NCBI GenBank assembly: GCA_039180415.1
Contig: JBCDDH010000005.1
Span: 1 to 64,000 of the forward strand
DNA from: CAZIXN01 sp039180415
GTDB taxonomy: Bacteria > Planctomycetota > Phycisphaerae > Phycisphaerales > Phycisphaeraceae
Length of the DNA stretch: 64,000 bases
Direction of reading: 5' to 3'
The stretch's first letter is position 1. Every line of letters begins with the position of its first letter. Position numbers and translations under genes: made by a program. Positions 53,787 through 62,346 of this stretch are shown piece by piece. The notes beneath the pieces are model-generated. The model made no database searches. It had not been told where the DNA came from and saw nothing but the letters and a program-made list of their open reading frames with translations.

Positions 53787-55904
53787 ATGTCGCTGCCTTG
53801 GGCCATGATGATGCTGCTGGTGACCTGGACGGCGGCCGGGGCGGTCGCGTTGTGCCTGGGTTCCGCTTTGTGGCGGTTGTTGGGGCTGGAACGCGGCGCG
53901 GGCTTGGCGGTCGAGCCGAGCGAGCCGGCGGCGTCCGAGAACGACTTTGCGTTGCCCGATCGGTTCCGCGCGGCGCACCCGCCGCCGCAGACGTTCGTCG
54001 GGCCGCTGGACACGCTGCACCGCGCGACCCTGAGTTTCGGACTAGGGTTGGTGGCGCTGGTGGCGCTGCTGTCGGCGTGGCACTTGGTCTTGCCGGTGAA
54101 TCCGCTGGCGTGCGGGGCGTTGCTGATCGCGGCGGCGTTGGCCGGGGTTTGGGCGTGGCCGGAGTTGAGCGCGTCGCTCGCGGCGGTGCGCAAGTCGGGC
54201 CGGACGGTGCTGGTGGTTTGGGCGTTGGTGGGCGTGTGGCTGAGCAACCGCGCGGCGGGGGGGGCGGAATTGGCCGTGACGGGCTTGGCGTGGTATCCGC
54301 TGGTGGGTTGGACGGACGCGTATCCGGCGGTGCCGGGCTTGGGCAACCTGAACCCGGTCTACGGCTGGAACGCCGGCGGGCTGCTGGTGTCGTCGTGGTT
54401 GAGCGAGGGCCCGTGGGTCGGCCGGGTCGGTCAGGTGAGCAACGGCTGGCTGCTGTGGTGGGTCTCGCTGCCGTCGGTTGTGGCGTGCGGCAAGCTGCTG
54501 GAGCAGACGCGGGACAAGCCGCGGACCTACGTAGACACGCAAGGCGTGACGAAGAAAACCACAATCGGCACGGTGTACGACGCGTGCTGGCTGACCCCGG
54601 TGGTGGTGCTGGGCATGGGCACGGCGGTGACCGATCCGCTGCCGGGCGTGGGGGCGGGGGTGTTGTTGTGGTTGGCTTTGGGAGCGCTATTCCGGGCGAG
54701 CGGGCCGGACGAGCCGCACCGGGGCCGACGCATCGACGCGCTGTTGGCGGCGTTGGTTTGCGCCGTGGGGGCGGGGGCCTGGGACCCGATGGCGTGGCCG
54801 GCGGCGTTGGTGGTATCGGCGTTGATCGCTTGGCGGTTGATGAAGAGCGAGCGGGCCTGGGTGGAAGGTCGGCGGCCCACGCGAAGCATTGGGCTCGATC
54901 ACGAAAAGCTTCCGGGCTTGCAGGCGCGGTCGGGCGGCGTGGCCGCGGCCGGCGTCTTGGCGGCCGTGGTGATGCTGTTGTGGGCGGCCCGCAACGTCGT
55001 GTTGACGGGCTACGTGGCGTTCCCGTTGAGCACGGCAGGAGCGCTGCCGCTCGACTGGACCTTGGCCGCGAGCGACGCCCGGGGCCTAACCGATTGGTTG
55101 CCACGGGCTTCGCCGGTGGATTCGATTGTGGGCGGCTTGGGCATCGTGGATCTACCGGCTTTGGTCGGCGTGGTTTTGGTCCTGGCTTGGTTGGCGCGTG
55201 GCGGCAGCGAAGGCCGGTGGAAGTTCTGCGGGTTGGCGGGCGTGGCCGCGGTGTTGGCGGCCGCGAGTTGGTTCTTGAGCGGTCGCGGCGTCGGCGCATT
55301 CGGACCCGCGTGGGCGACGCTGGCCATCGGGCTCGCGCTCAACGCGCGGGCCGTCGTGCAGCGGGGGCGACCGGCGAAGGGGCCCAGCGGCATGGCCTTG
55401 GTCGGCGGCTTGGGCGTCGCGTCGATCGTGCTCTCCGCCGTGCACGTGTTGACCTTCGGCGGCGCGTCGTTGTGGCCGGTGGGTCCGCAGGCGCAAGCCG
55501 CGCTGGCGATCGACCAACAACCCCAAGCCCGGGACGACGACGCTCAGTTCTCAAAGCTGCTTCCCGTTCGGCTGCCCTTTACCTCGACCGCGGGCTTGGC
55601 GGAACGCATCACGCCCGACCTGCGGCCATGGCTTTCGCGGTGGGGGGTCGAGGTCGCGCTGACCGCGCCGCCGCTCACGATACCGACGCCCAACGCCGAC
55701 GCGCCCGCGGGTCCCTTGCCCTGGGCGGCGCCGCAGCCTTCCATGACGCAAGCCCCGTCCGTCGATCTGCAGTACCGCGGCGGCCCCGACCAACTGCGGG
55801 CCGGCTTCCGTATCGATCGCACCGACCCCGGCTCTTTCGCTGATCCCACGCGCCCGACCCGCAGTGCCGACCGCCAGAGGCGTCTCCCCGGCGGCGGCTC
55901 TTGA
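53787..55904 (+). CDS. polytopic membrane protein of unknown function
   Basis: 705 residues with about ten to twelve hydrophobic helices, including MMLLVTWTAAGAVALCLGSALWRLL at the start and pairs such as SGGVAAAGVLAAVVMLLWAA. The soluble C-terminal 170 residues follow the last helix. The overall layout (helix-rich core, long loops with aromatic residues: WYPLVGWTDAYPAVPGLGNLNPVYGWNAGG) recalls membrane glycosyltransferase or LIC_10190-like proteins of planctomycetes, but I see no diagnostic motif. GGAAG precedes the ATG at 53787. The LURP-like gene follows 29 bases later. Confidence 0.7.
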   Translation: MSLPWAMMMLLVTWTAAGAVALCLGSALWRLLGLERGAGLAVEPSEPAASENDFALPDRFRAAHPPPQTFVGPLDTLHRATLSFGLGLVALVALLSAWHLVLPVNPLACGALLIAAALAGVWAWPELSASLAAVRKSGRTVLVVWALVGVWLSNRAAGGAELAVTGLAWYPLVGWTDAYPAVPGLGNLNPVYGWNAGGLLVSSWLSEGPWVGRVGQVSNGWLLWWVSLPSVVACGKLLEQTRDKPRTYVDTQGVTKKTTIGTVYDACWLTPVVVLGMGTAVTDPLPGVGAGVLLWLALGALFRASGPDEPHRGRRIDALLAALVCAVGAGAWDPMAWPAALVVSALIAWRLMKSERAWVEGRRPTRSIGLDHEKLPGLQARSGGVAAAGVLAAVVMLLWAARNVVLTGYVAFPLSTAGALPLDWTLAASDARGLTDWLPRASPVDSIVGGLGIVDLPALVGVVLVLAWLARGGSEGRWKFCGLAGVAAVLAAASWFLSGRGVGAFGPAWATLAIGLALNARAVVQRGRPAKGPSGMALVGGLGVASIVLSAVHVLTFGGASLWPVGPQAQAALAIDQQPQARDDDAQFSKLLPVRLPFTSTAGLAERITPDLRPWLSRWGVEVALTAPPLTIPTPNADAPAGPLPWAAPQPSMTQAPSVDLQYRGGPDQLRAGFRIDRTDPGSFADPTRPTRSADRQRRLPGGGS

Positions 55905-55921
55905 ACCCAGCACGCGTGTGC

Positions 55922-55927
55922 TAAGTT
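55922..55927 (+). promoter_or_regulatory. -10 box of LURP-one-like gene (leaderless)
   Basis: TAAGTT, six bases (GCGACC) before the ATG at 55934. Confidence 0.5.
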
Positions 55928-55933
55928 GCGACC

Positions 55934-56542
55934 ATGGCTAACGAACTCGGTGATCTCCGCGACCTGGCGCAACGCTTCGCGTCCGACCGCTACGTCATCC
56001 GCAACAAATTCTTCCGGCTCTTCGGTGACGCGTTCCACCTCTACGACGACCGGGGCAACGTCGTCCTCTACGCCAAGCAGAAGCGCTTCCGCATCCGCGA
56101 GGACTTCCGCCTCTACACCGACGAGTCGCAGAGCACCGAGATCCTCCGTATCGGGACCACGTCGATCTTCGACATCGCGGGCACCTACGCCGTCACCGAT
56201 TCGCTGACCGACCGACCCCTCGGCGCCTTCCGCCGCAAAGCGCTCAAGTCGATCGTCCGCGACCAGTGGCTCATCCTCGACGAGCACGGCGAAGAGATCG
56301 GCCAAATCCAGGAAGACTCGACGCTGGCCGCGATCGGCCGACGCGTCCTCGGCGACCTGAGCTGGCTGTTCCCACAAAAGTTCGAAGCCAAACTCGGCGA
56401 GCAGACCGTGGCCCACTTCCGTCAACAGTTCAACCCGATCATCCAGAAGATCGAGATCACGTTCGTGCCCGGGGTCGACCTCGATCGGCGTTTGGGCCTC
56501 GCCGCCGCGATCCTGCTCAGCGCGATCGAAGGCCGGCAGTGA
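55934..56542 (+). CDS. LURP-one-related (YxjI-like) protein
   Basis: 202 residues. The pattern FRLFGDAFHLYDDRGNVVLYAKQKRFRIREDFRLYTDESQSTEILRI...FDIAGTYAVTDSLTDRPLGAFRRKALKSIVRDQWLILDEHGEEIGQI is that of the LURP-one/scramblase beta-barrel. The last helix is LDRRLGLAAAILLSAIEG. Proteins of this fold are thought to associate with membranes; no biochemical role is settled in bacteria. A leaderless promoter box separates it from the preceding membrane protein. Confidence 0.75.
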   Translation: MANELGDLRDLAQRFASDRYVIRNKFFRLFGDAFHLYDDRGNVVLYAKQKRFRIREDFRLYTDESQSTEILRIGTTSIFDIAGTYAVTDSLTDRPLGAFRRKALKSIVRDQWLILDEHGEEIGQIQEDSTLAAIGRRVLGDLSWLFPQKFEAKLGEQTVAHFRQQFNPIIQKIEITFVPGVDLDRRLGLAAAILLSAIEGRQ

Positions 56543-56556
56543 CTGATTTGCTGATC

Positions 56557-56642
56557 GATGAGAGATGATTGATGAATTCAAGCAATAAGTGCCGGAGAGT
56601 TCTGGCACGCATTGCTTCAATCATCTATCAGCGCTCATCCCT
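56557..56642. repeat. long imperfect inverted repeat between convergent genes
   Basis: Arms include AAGCAATAAGTGCC (56580-56593) against GGCACGCATTGCTT (56604-56617), with outer arms AGATGATTGA / TCAATCATCT. It could be a bidirectional terminator or a small transposon relic. Confidence 0.5.
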
Positions 56643-56644
56643 CA

Positions 56645-58141
56645 TCAATCGCTCATCACCCGGTCCAGCGCGTCCCCCGCCACCGCGACCATGGCGTCGA
56701 TCTCGGGTTCCTCGACGTTCAGCGGCGGGAAGAGATAGATCGTGTCGTCCAACGCGCGGAGCATCGCGCCGCAGCGCCGGCCGTCCGGCAGCACGCCCGC
56801 CGTCGACTCGGTGGCGGCGCGGAATACGGCGTAGCCCGTTCGTTCGCCCAGGTCGAGCGGCTCGCCGTCGTCGCCGCAGATCTCGATCGCCGCGGTCATG
56901 CCCAACCCGCGCGGATGCCGCAGGTACGGCCGACCGTCCGCCAACGCCCAGAGCTTCTCCCGCAGCACCGGCCCCATTTTCGCGACGCGGGCCAGCACGT
57001 CGATCTCGGCGTATTCGTCCATCGCCGCGTGCGCGACCGCCGCCGCTAGCGCGTTGCCGGCGTACGTGTTGCTGTGCATGAACCCGATGCCGCTGGCGTA
57101 CGGCCCGTAGAACCGTTCGTACACCGCCTGCGTGGTCAACACGACCGACATCGGGACGTACCCCGCGGTCAGGCCTTTGCTTACCACCGCGAAGTCCGGC
57201 AGCGGCCCGGCGCAACTCGGCGATGCGCCTCCGCACGCTTCGCATCGGTTCGCGCAGGCGAGTTGCGACGCGAGCACCGCGCCGCAACGCCCCAACCCCG
57301 CGGCGATCTCGTCGGCGATCAAAAATACGTCGCGCGCGTCGGCCCACGCGCGGAGCCGCCGCAGCAGGTCCGGCGAGTACGGCCGCATGTCGCCCGCCGC
57401 TTGAAGCACCGGCTCGTAGATGATCGCGGCCAATTCGCCCTTTGCTCGTTCTAGCGTCCGCTCGATCGTCGGCCATTCCGCGGACGCGTCCATCCAGTCC
57501 GGGTCGTCGACGCCGCTGCGGAACGGCACGGGGCCGAGCTTGATCACCTCGGTCATCAGCGAGGCGTGCGGGCTGGTGTACAGGTCCAGGTCGGAGACGC
57601 TCATCGCGGCGGCGGTCTCGCCGTGGTAGCCGTTCTTTAGGGCGGCGAGTTTGGTGCGTTGCGGCCGGCCGCTTTGGTGTTGGGCTTGCAACGCCATCTT
57701 GAGCGCGACCTCAACGCCGGTGCTGCCGTTGTCGGCGAAGAAGCACTTGGTGAAATGAGGATCGCTCGGGCCAGCGGTCGCCGATCGTGGGCCGCGATGG
57801 GCAAAGGTGTTGGTGTTTGCGGCGTGCAGCAGGCGTTCGCACATCGACACGAGCAGCTCGCTGGTGGTGTTCGCGCCCATGACGTGTTCGAATTTTTCGG
57901 ATTGCTCCCGCAGCGCGGCGGTCAGGCGCGGGTGCCCGTGGCCGAGCGATTTGCACCACCACGAGCTGAGCGTGTCGAGCAGGAGTCGGCCGTCTTCGAG
58001 CTCCAAGACGCAGCCCGACGCGGACCGCACGGGCAGCGGCGGGAAGGCTTCGTAGTCGTGCATCTGCGCGCACGGGTGCCAGACGGCGGCGTGGTCGCGG
58101 CGTTGGAGGTCGCTGCGGCGGGAGAGGTTATCCGGAGGCAT
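56645..58141 (-). CDS. bioA: adenosylmethionine-8-amino-7-oxononanoate aminotransferase
   Basis: 498 residues, longer than the usual 430 because of an insertion around residues 300-315 (NRCEACGGASPSC). Class III aminotransferase: VWHPCAQMHDY and GCVLELEDGRLLLDTLSSWW are BioA substrate-binding blocks; CFFADNGSTGVEVALKMALQ; LIADEIAAGLGRCG in place of DEVATGFGRTG; and the PLP lysine Lys322 in VSKGLTAGYVPMS. It uses SAM to aminate 8-amino-7-oxononanoate in biotin synthesis. No other bio genes nearby. TATGGT six bases before the ATG. Confidence 0.88.
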   Translation of the reverse strand: MPPDNLSRRSDLQRRDHAAVWHPCAQMHDYEAFPPLPVRSASGCVLELEDGRLLLDTLSSWWCKSLGHGHPRLTAALREQSEKFEHVMGANTTSELLVSMCERLLHAANTNTFAHRGPRSATAGPSDPHFTKCFFADNGSTGVEVALKMALQAQHQSGRPQRTKLAALKNGYHGETAAAMSVSDLDLYTSPHASLMTEVIKLGPVPFRSGVDDPDWMDASAEWPTIERTLERAKGELAAIIYEPVLQAAGDMRPYSPDLLRRLRAWADARDVFLIADEIAAGLGRCGAVLASQLACANRCEACGGASPSCAGPLPDFAVVSKGLTAGYVPMSVVLTTQAVYERFYGPYASGIGFMHSNTYAGNALAAAVAHAAMDEYAEIDVLARVAKMGPVLREKLWALADGRPYLRHPRGLGMTAAIEICGDDGEPLDLGERTGYAVFRAATESTAGVLPDGRRCGAMLRALDDTIYLFPPLNVEEPEIDAMVAVAGDALDRVMSD

Positions 58142-58147
58142 GTCCGC

Positions 58148-58153
58148 ACCATA
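58148..58153 (-). promoter_or_regulatory. -10 box of bioA (leaderless)
   Basis: TATGGT, six bases (GCGGAC) before the ATG at 58141. Confidence 0.5.
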
Positions 58154-58160
58154 CCGGTCT

Positions 58161-58186
58161 GGCCTGGTCGCTTAAGCGACCAGGCC
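58161..58186. repeat. palindromic repeat (family A, copy 2)
   Basis: Perfect 26-base palindrome with 13-base arms GGCCTGGTCGCTT / AAGCGACCAGGCC, in the 67-base gap between divergent bioA and GT2 genes. It shares its core with the repeat at 1260-1281. It is not followed by a T tract. Confidence 0.75.
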
Positions 58187-58208
58187 GGGTCGCCGAAACG
58201 TACGATCT

Positions 58209-58919
58209 ATGGCCATGTTGTCGATCGTCATCCCTGTCTACAACGAGGCCGACACCGTCCGCACGCTCGTGGGCCGGGTCTTGAGCGTGGAATACGGCCT
58301 GCCGTTCGAAGTGATCCTCGTGGACGACGCGAGCACCGACGGCACCGCGGAGGTGTTGGCCACCCTGCCCAACGAGTTCACCGATTTTGATTTGAAAGTC
58401 TTTACGCACGGCCATAACCGCGGCAAAGGCGCGGCGGTGCGGACCGGGCTCAAGGAAGTGCGGGGCGAATTGGTGATCGTGCAGGACGCCGACCTGGAGT
58501 ACAACCCGCGCGAGATCCCCAAGCTGCTTAAGCCCGTCCTGGACGGCGAGGCCGACGTGGTGTTTGGCTCGCGGTTCATCGGCGGCCAATCCCGGCGCGT
58601 TTTGTACTTCTGGCACAGCGTCGCCAACCAGTGGCTCACGCTCGTGTCCAACATGTTTACCAACCTCAACCAGACCGACATGGAGTGTTGCTACAAGCTG
58701 TTCCGTCGCGAGGTGGTGGACCAGATCTCGCTGGTCGAAGAACGCTTCGGTTTCGAGCCGGAGGTCACGGCCAAGGTCGCGCGGCTGCCCGGGGTTCGGG
58801 TCTTCGAGGTGGGCGTGAGCTACGCGGGGCGGACCTACGAGCAGGGCAAGAAGATCGGCATGCGTGACGGCGTGCGGGCGCTGTGGTGCGTGCTGAAATA
58901 CAACGTGTGGTCGCGCTAG
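58209..58919 (+). CDS. glycosyltransferase family 2 (dolichol-phosphate mannosyltransferase-like)
   Basis: 236 residues. LSIVIPVYNEADTVRTLV opens the GT-A fold; VILVDDASTDGT, HNRGKGAAVRTGL and VQDADLEYNPREIPKLLKP with the DxD metal site follow; DVVFGSRFIGG completes the block. The family moves sugar from a nucleotide donor to a polyprenyl or dolichyl phosphate. An ATG at 58215 (MLSIVIPV) fits the family better than that at 58209 and has TACGAT eight bases before it. No C-terminal transmembrane part is present. Confidence 0.88.
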   Translation: MAMLSIVIPVYNEADTVRTLVGRVLSVEYGLPFEVILVDDASTDGTAEVLATLPNEFTDFDLKVFTHGHNRGKGAAVRTGLKEVRGELVIVQDADLEYNPREIPKLLKPVLDGEADVVFGSRFIGGQSRRVLYFWHSVANQWLTLVSNMFTNLNQTDMECCYKLFRREVVDQISLVEERFGFEPEVTAKVARLPGVRVFEVGVSYAGRTYEQGKKIGMRDGVRALWCVLKYNVWSR

Positions 58920-59165
58920 CGGACGCCAGTCAAATAATTCGGATTTATTTATCCCATTTAGCTTGCCTCCGGCGGGTTTAGTCCGTACGCTTCGGATCGC
59001 GGCCCGTCTGTCTTTTTCATCTTCGCCGCGACCGGGCGACGCCGTGCGTGCCGACTCCCACCGGCGGACGCACGCCGACCGATTTTCGGTTGTTGCGCGA
59101 CGCCGCCGGGCCGTCTCTCGCGGCTGCCTTGCTCCGGTTCCGGAGCACCGAAAGGTTGGTGCGCC
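58920..59165. other. 246-base gap before the EF-G-like gene
   Basis: I see an AT-rich start (58935-58965) and an AAAGG about ten bases before the next ATG. No hairpin with a T tract and no clear promoter or gene. Confidence 0.3.
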
Positions 59166-61292
59166 ATGACGGCGACTCCCCAAACCCATTCCGCCGCTGT
59201 ATCCGTGCCCGCTGCCGCCACCGAGTCGCTGCGTAATCTCGCGCTGCTCGGCCACGCCGGCGCGGGCAAGACCACGCTCGCCGAGGCTCTGCTCGAAGCC
59301 GCCGGCGTCCACGGCGTCGCCTCCGACTTCACCGAGCAGGAAAAGCACCACGGCCACTCGCTGCTCACCGCGCTGCTCCACGCCGACCACGGCGGCTGCT
59401 CCATCAACCTGCTCGATACGCCCGGCGCGCCCGACTTCCTCGGCCAGGCCATGAGCGCGTTCCCCGCCGTCGAGACCGCGGCGGTTGTCGTCAACGCGAC
59501 CCGAGGCGTCGAGCCCATGACCCGCCGCATGATGAAGCGGGCCGCGGAGCGGAAGCTCTGCCGGATGATCGTGATCCACAAGATCGACCAGGCCTTCAAC
59601 GGCGGAGCCGTGGACCTGGGAGACCTACTCACGAACCTCCGGCAGACCTTCGGCAACGGCGTGCTGCCGGTGAACCTGCCCGCTCAAAACGGCTCGAAGA
59701 TCGTCGACTGCTTCTCCGGCCTCGACGGCGACTCCGACCTCGGCCCCGTTGCGGACTGGCACCAGCAGATCATCGATCAGGTCGTCGAAGTCGACGAAGC
59801 GTTGATGGAGGTCTACCTGGAGCAGGGCGAGGTTCGCCCCGACCAACTCCACGCGCCGTTCGAGCAGGCGCTGCGCGAAGGCCACCTGATCCCCGTGGTG
59901 TTTACCGCCGTGCCGCACGAGGGCGACGCCGCGCCCGTGGGGGTCGCGGAGATGCTCAAGTTCATTGTGCAGCTCGCGCCCAACCCGGCCGAGGGCAACC
60001 CGCGCCCGTTCGTCCGCGGCACCGGCGACGTCGACGAGAAGAAGTGGGATCTCGACCCCGACCACGAGATCCACGCGACGCCCGACGCGGACAAGCACGT
60101 GCTGGCTCACGTGTTCGCGGTGCGGGTCGATCCGTTCCGCGGCAAGCTGGCGTGCTTCCGCGTGCACCAGGGCACGGTGACCAAGGACACGCAGCTATTC
60201 GTCGACGACGCCCACCGCGGCGAGAGCAAGAAGCCGGTGAAGGTCGGCCACCTGTTCCGCATCAACGGCGAGCAGTGCGTCGAGGTCGACCGCGCGATCC
60301 CCGGCGATCTCGTGGCGGTGGCCAAGATCGACGACATCCATTTCGATGCGGTGCTCCACGACCACCACGACGAGGACGACGTGCACCTGCGGCCGCTGCG
60401 GCTGCCCGAGCCGATGGCCGGCGTGGCGATCATCCCCGCCAAGCGCGGCGACGAGCAGAAGCTGGCCGACGCGCTGGCGAAGCTGCAAGACGAGGACCCG
60501 ACCCTGCGCGTGAGCCGCGACGCCGTGACGCACGAGACGGTCCTGCGCGGCTTGGGCGACCTGCACCTGCGGGTCACGCTCGAGAAGCTCGCCGAGCGCC
60601 ACCACGTCCAAGTCACGACCGCGCCGCCGAAGGTGGCCTACCGCGAAACCATTCTCGGCCAGGCCGAAGCCCGGTACCGGCACAAGAAACAGACCGGCGG
60701 CGCCGGGCAGTTCGGCGATGTCAAGCTCTCGGTCGAGGCGCTCGAGCGCGGCGCGGGCTTCGAGTTCGTCGACGACACGTTCGGAGGGTCGATCCCCAAG
60801 CCGCTGATCCCCGCGATCGAAAAGGGCGTCCGCATCGCGATGGACGGCGGCGTCGTGGCGGGGTACCCGCTGCAGGACCTGCGCGTCCGCGTGCTGGACG
60901 GCAAGTACCACCCGGTGGACAGCAAGGAGATCGCGTTCGTCACGGCGGGCAAACGCGCCTTCCTCGACGCGGTGAGCCAGGCCAAGCCCGTGCTGCTCGA
61001 GCCGATGGTCGAGGCCGAGGTCGTCGCCCCCGCGTCGCACTTAGGCGACCTGACCGCCGACCTGTCGACGCGCCGCGGCCGGATCACGGGCACGGATTTC
61101 CTCCCGGGCGACATGGCCGCGCTCCACGCGACCGTGCCGCTGTCCGAGCTGACCACCTACAACAACCAACTCCGCGCGATGACCGGCGGCACGGGCAGCT
61201 TCTCGATGGAGCTGTCGCACTACGAGCCGGCCCCACGCGACGTGCAACAGCGCGTCAGCGCCGAGTTCGAACTCAAGCACGACGACGATTGA
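59166..61292 (+). CDS. elongation factor G-like GTPase (EF-G type II family)
   Basis: 708 residues with all EF-G domains. G1 GHAGAGKT (29-37); switch I-like SDFTEQEKHHGHSL; G3 DTPGAPDF, where EF-G has DTPGHVDF (the catalytic histidine position is Ala); and G4 HKID (138-141) instead of NKxD. Domain II, III, IV and V follow: GDLHLRVTLEKLAERHHV; KKQTGGAGQFGDVKLSVE; FVDDTFGGSIPKPLIPAIEKGV; and the C-terminal VPLSELTTYNNQLRAMTGGTGSFSMEL. The paralogous group is known to lack normal translocase function in several bacteria. An intrinsic terminator follows. The ordinary fusA is not in the window. Confidence 0.85.
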   Translation: MTATPQTHSAAVSVPAAATESLRNLALLGHAGAGKTTLAEALLEAAGVHGVASDFTEQEKHHGHSLLTALLHADHGGCSINLLDTPGAPDFLGQAMSAFPAVETAAVVVNATRGVEPMTRRMMKRAAERKLCRMIVIHKIDQAFNGGAVDLGDLLTNLRQTFGNGVLPVNLPAQNGSKIVDCFSGLDGDSDLGPVADWHQQIIDQVVEVDEALMEVYLEQGEVRPDQLHAPFEQALREGHLIPVVFTAVPHEGDAAPVGVAEMLKFIVQLAPNPAEGNPRPFVRGTGDVDEKKWDLDPDHEIHATPDADKHVLAHVFAVRVDPFRGKLACFRVHQGTVTKDTQLFVDDAHRGESKKPVKVGHLFRINGEQCVEVDRAIPGDLVAVAKIDDIHFDAVLHDHHDEDDVHLRPLRLPEPMAGVAIIPAKRGDEQKLADALAKLQDEDPTLRVSRDAVTHETVLRGLGDLHLRVTLEKLAERHHVQVTTAPPKVAYRETILGQAEARYRHKKQTGGAGQFGDVKLSVEALERGAGFEFVDDTFGGSIPKPLIPAIEKGVRIAMDGGVVAGYPLQDLRVRVLDGKYHPVDSKEIAFVTAGKRAFLDAVSQAKPVLLEPMVEAEVVAPASHLGDLTADLSTRRGRITGTDFLPGDMAALHATVPLSELTTYNNQLRAMTGGTGSFSMELSHYEPAPRDVQQRVSAEFELKHDDD

Positions 61293-61315
61293 ACCCATCC
61301 GGTTTCACCTCACTC

Positions 61316-61350
61316 GGAGCCCGCGCCTTCACGGCGTGGGCTCCTTTCGT
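61316..61350 (+). terminator. intrinsic terminator of the EF-G-like gene
   Basis: GGAGCCCGCGCC / GGCGTGGGCTCC (one G-T pair) with a TTCAC loop, followed by TTTCGT. Confidence 0.75.
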
Positions 61351-61357
61351 CTTGCGG

Positions 61358-61363
61358 TAGATT
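61358..61363 (+). promoter_or_regulatory. -10 box of SMP-30-like gene (leaderless)
   Basis: TAGATT, six bases (CTCGCC) before the ATG at 61370. Confidence 0.5.
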
Positions 61364-61369
61364 CTCGCC

Positions 61370-62281
61370 ATGCAAACCCTCGACCTCGACGTCACCACGA
61401 TCGCCCACGAGCACTGCGTCTGCGGCGAAGGCCCGATCTGGCACGACACGGAACGAAAGCTGTATTGGCAAGACATCCCCACCGGCCGGCTCTTCCGGTA
61501 CGACCCGCAGAAGGACACGCACGAGCTCGTGTACCGCGGCCGGTTTATCGGCGCGACGACCATCCAGGCCGACGATTCGCTGCTGCTGCTCGGCGAGGAT
61601 TGCGAGGTTCTCATCCTGCGAGACGGACAAGCGACGCCGGTGCTCGAAGGCATCGAAGGCGAGACGCGCTTCAACGACGCGATCGCCGATCCGAGAGGCC
61701 GCGTCTTCTCCGGCTCGATGCCCAAAGACGCCCCCGACGGAAACGGCAAATACCACGGCGGCAAGTTCACGCAGCTGGGCAAGCTCTACCGCATCGACCC
61801 GGACGGCTCATACCGCGTCGTCGACGAAGGCTTCGGCTGCGCGAACGGCTTCGGCTTCACGCCCGACGGCAAGGGCCTGTACTTCACCGACTCCAACCCC
61901 GGCGTGATCTACCGCTACGACTACGACGCGGACACCGGGCAGATCGGCAACCGCCGGGTGTTCTGGGAAGACCACGGCCAGACGCCCGACGGCATGAGTA
62001 TGGATTCGGAAGGAAACCTGTGGAGCGCCCGGTGGGGCGGCTCGTGCGTGGTCCGGCACGACGGCCGAACCGGCGAGGAGACCGCCAAGTTCATGCTGTC
62101 GACGCCGAACATCACGTCGATCTTCTTCGGCGGCGAGGCGCGCGACACGGGGTACATCACCTCGGCCAGCGGCGACCCCGAAAACCCGAAGCAGGGCGAC
62201 ACCGCCGGGGCGACGTTCGCGGTGAGCATCCCGGGCGTCCGGGGTGTGCCGGAGCATCGGTCCCGTGTCGGTTTGAGCTGA
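61370..62281 (+). CDS. SMP-30/gluconolactonase family protein
   Basis: 303 residues forming a six-bladed propeller. Metal ligands fit the family: Glu20 in CVCGEGPIWH, Asn in ETRFNDAIADPRGRVFSG, Asn in GCANGFGFTPDGKGLYFTD, and Asp in TPDGMSMDSEGNLWSARWGG. The enzymes hydrolyse sugar lactones such as gluconolactone. No signal peptide, so cytoplasmic. It sits alone between two terminators with its own leaderless-type promoter. Confidence 0.9.
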   Translation: MQTLDLDVTTIAHEHCVCGEGPIWHDTERKLYWQDIPTGRLFRYDPQKDTHELVYRGRFIGATTIQADDSLLLLGEDCEVLILRDGQATPVLEGIEGETRFNDAIADPRGRVFSGSMPKDAPDGNGKYHGGKFTQLGKLYRIDPDGSYRVVDEGFGCANGFGFTPDGKGLYFTDSNPGVIYRYDYDADTGQIGNRRVFWEDHGQTPDGMSMDSEGNLWSARWGGSCVVRHDGRTGEETAKFMLSTPNITSIFFGGEARDTGYITSASGDPENPKQGDTAGATFAVSIPGVRGVPEHRSRVGLS

Positions 62282-62286
62282 CCCCA

Positions 62287-62330
62287 CGAAAAAGCCCGCG
62301 TCCGGCGAACGCGGGCTTCGTGGTTTTTCG
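62287..62330. terminator. bidirectional terminator
   Basis: AAGCCCGCGT (62292-62301) / ACGCGGGCTT (62309-62318). T-rich on the plus side (GGTTTTT) and TTTTT on the minus side, serving the convergent SMP-30 and lipoprotein genes. Confidence 0.85.
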
Positions 62331-62346
62331 CAACGGGCCGGCGGGG

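Noticed and set aside
52762..55299. 845-residue minus-strand frame extending the HAD gene across the tRNA and membrane gene
   Set aside because: Upstream part is low-complexity Pro/Arg shadow; AGGAGG before TTG at 53490 gives the true start.
53699..55843. 714-residue Gly/Arg-rich plus-strand frame overlapping the membrane protein
   Set aside because: Out-of-frame shadow; the hydrophobic frame is the gene.
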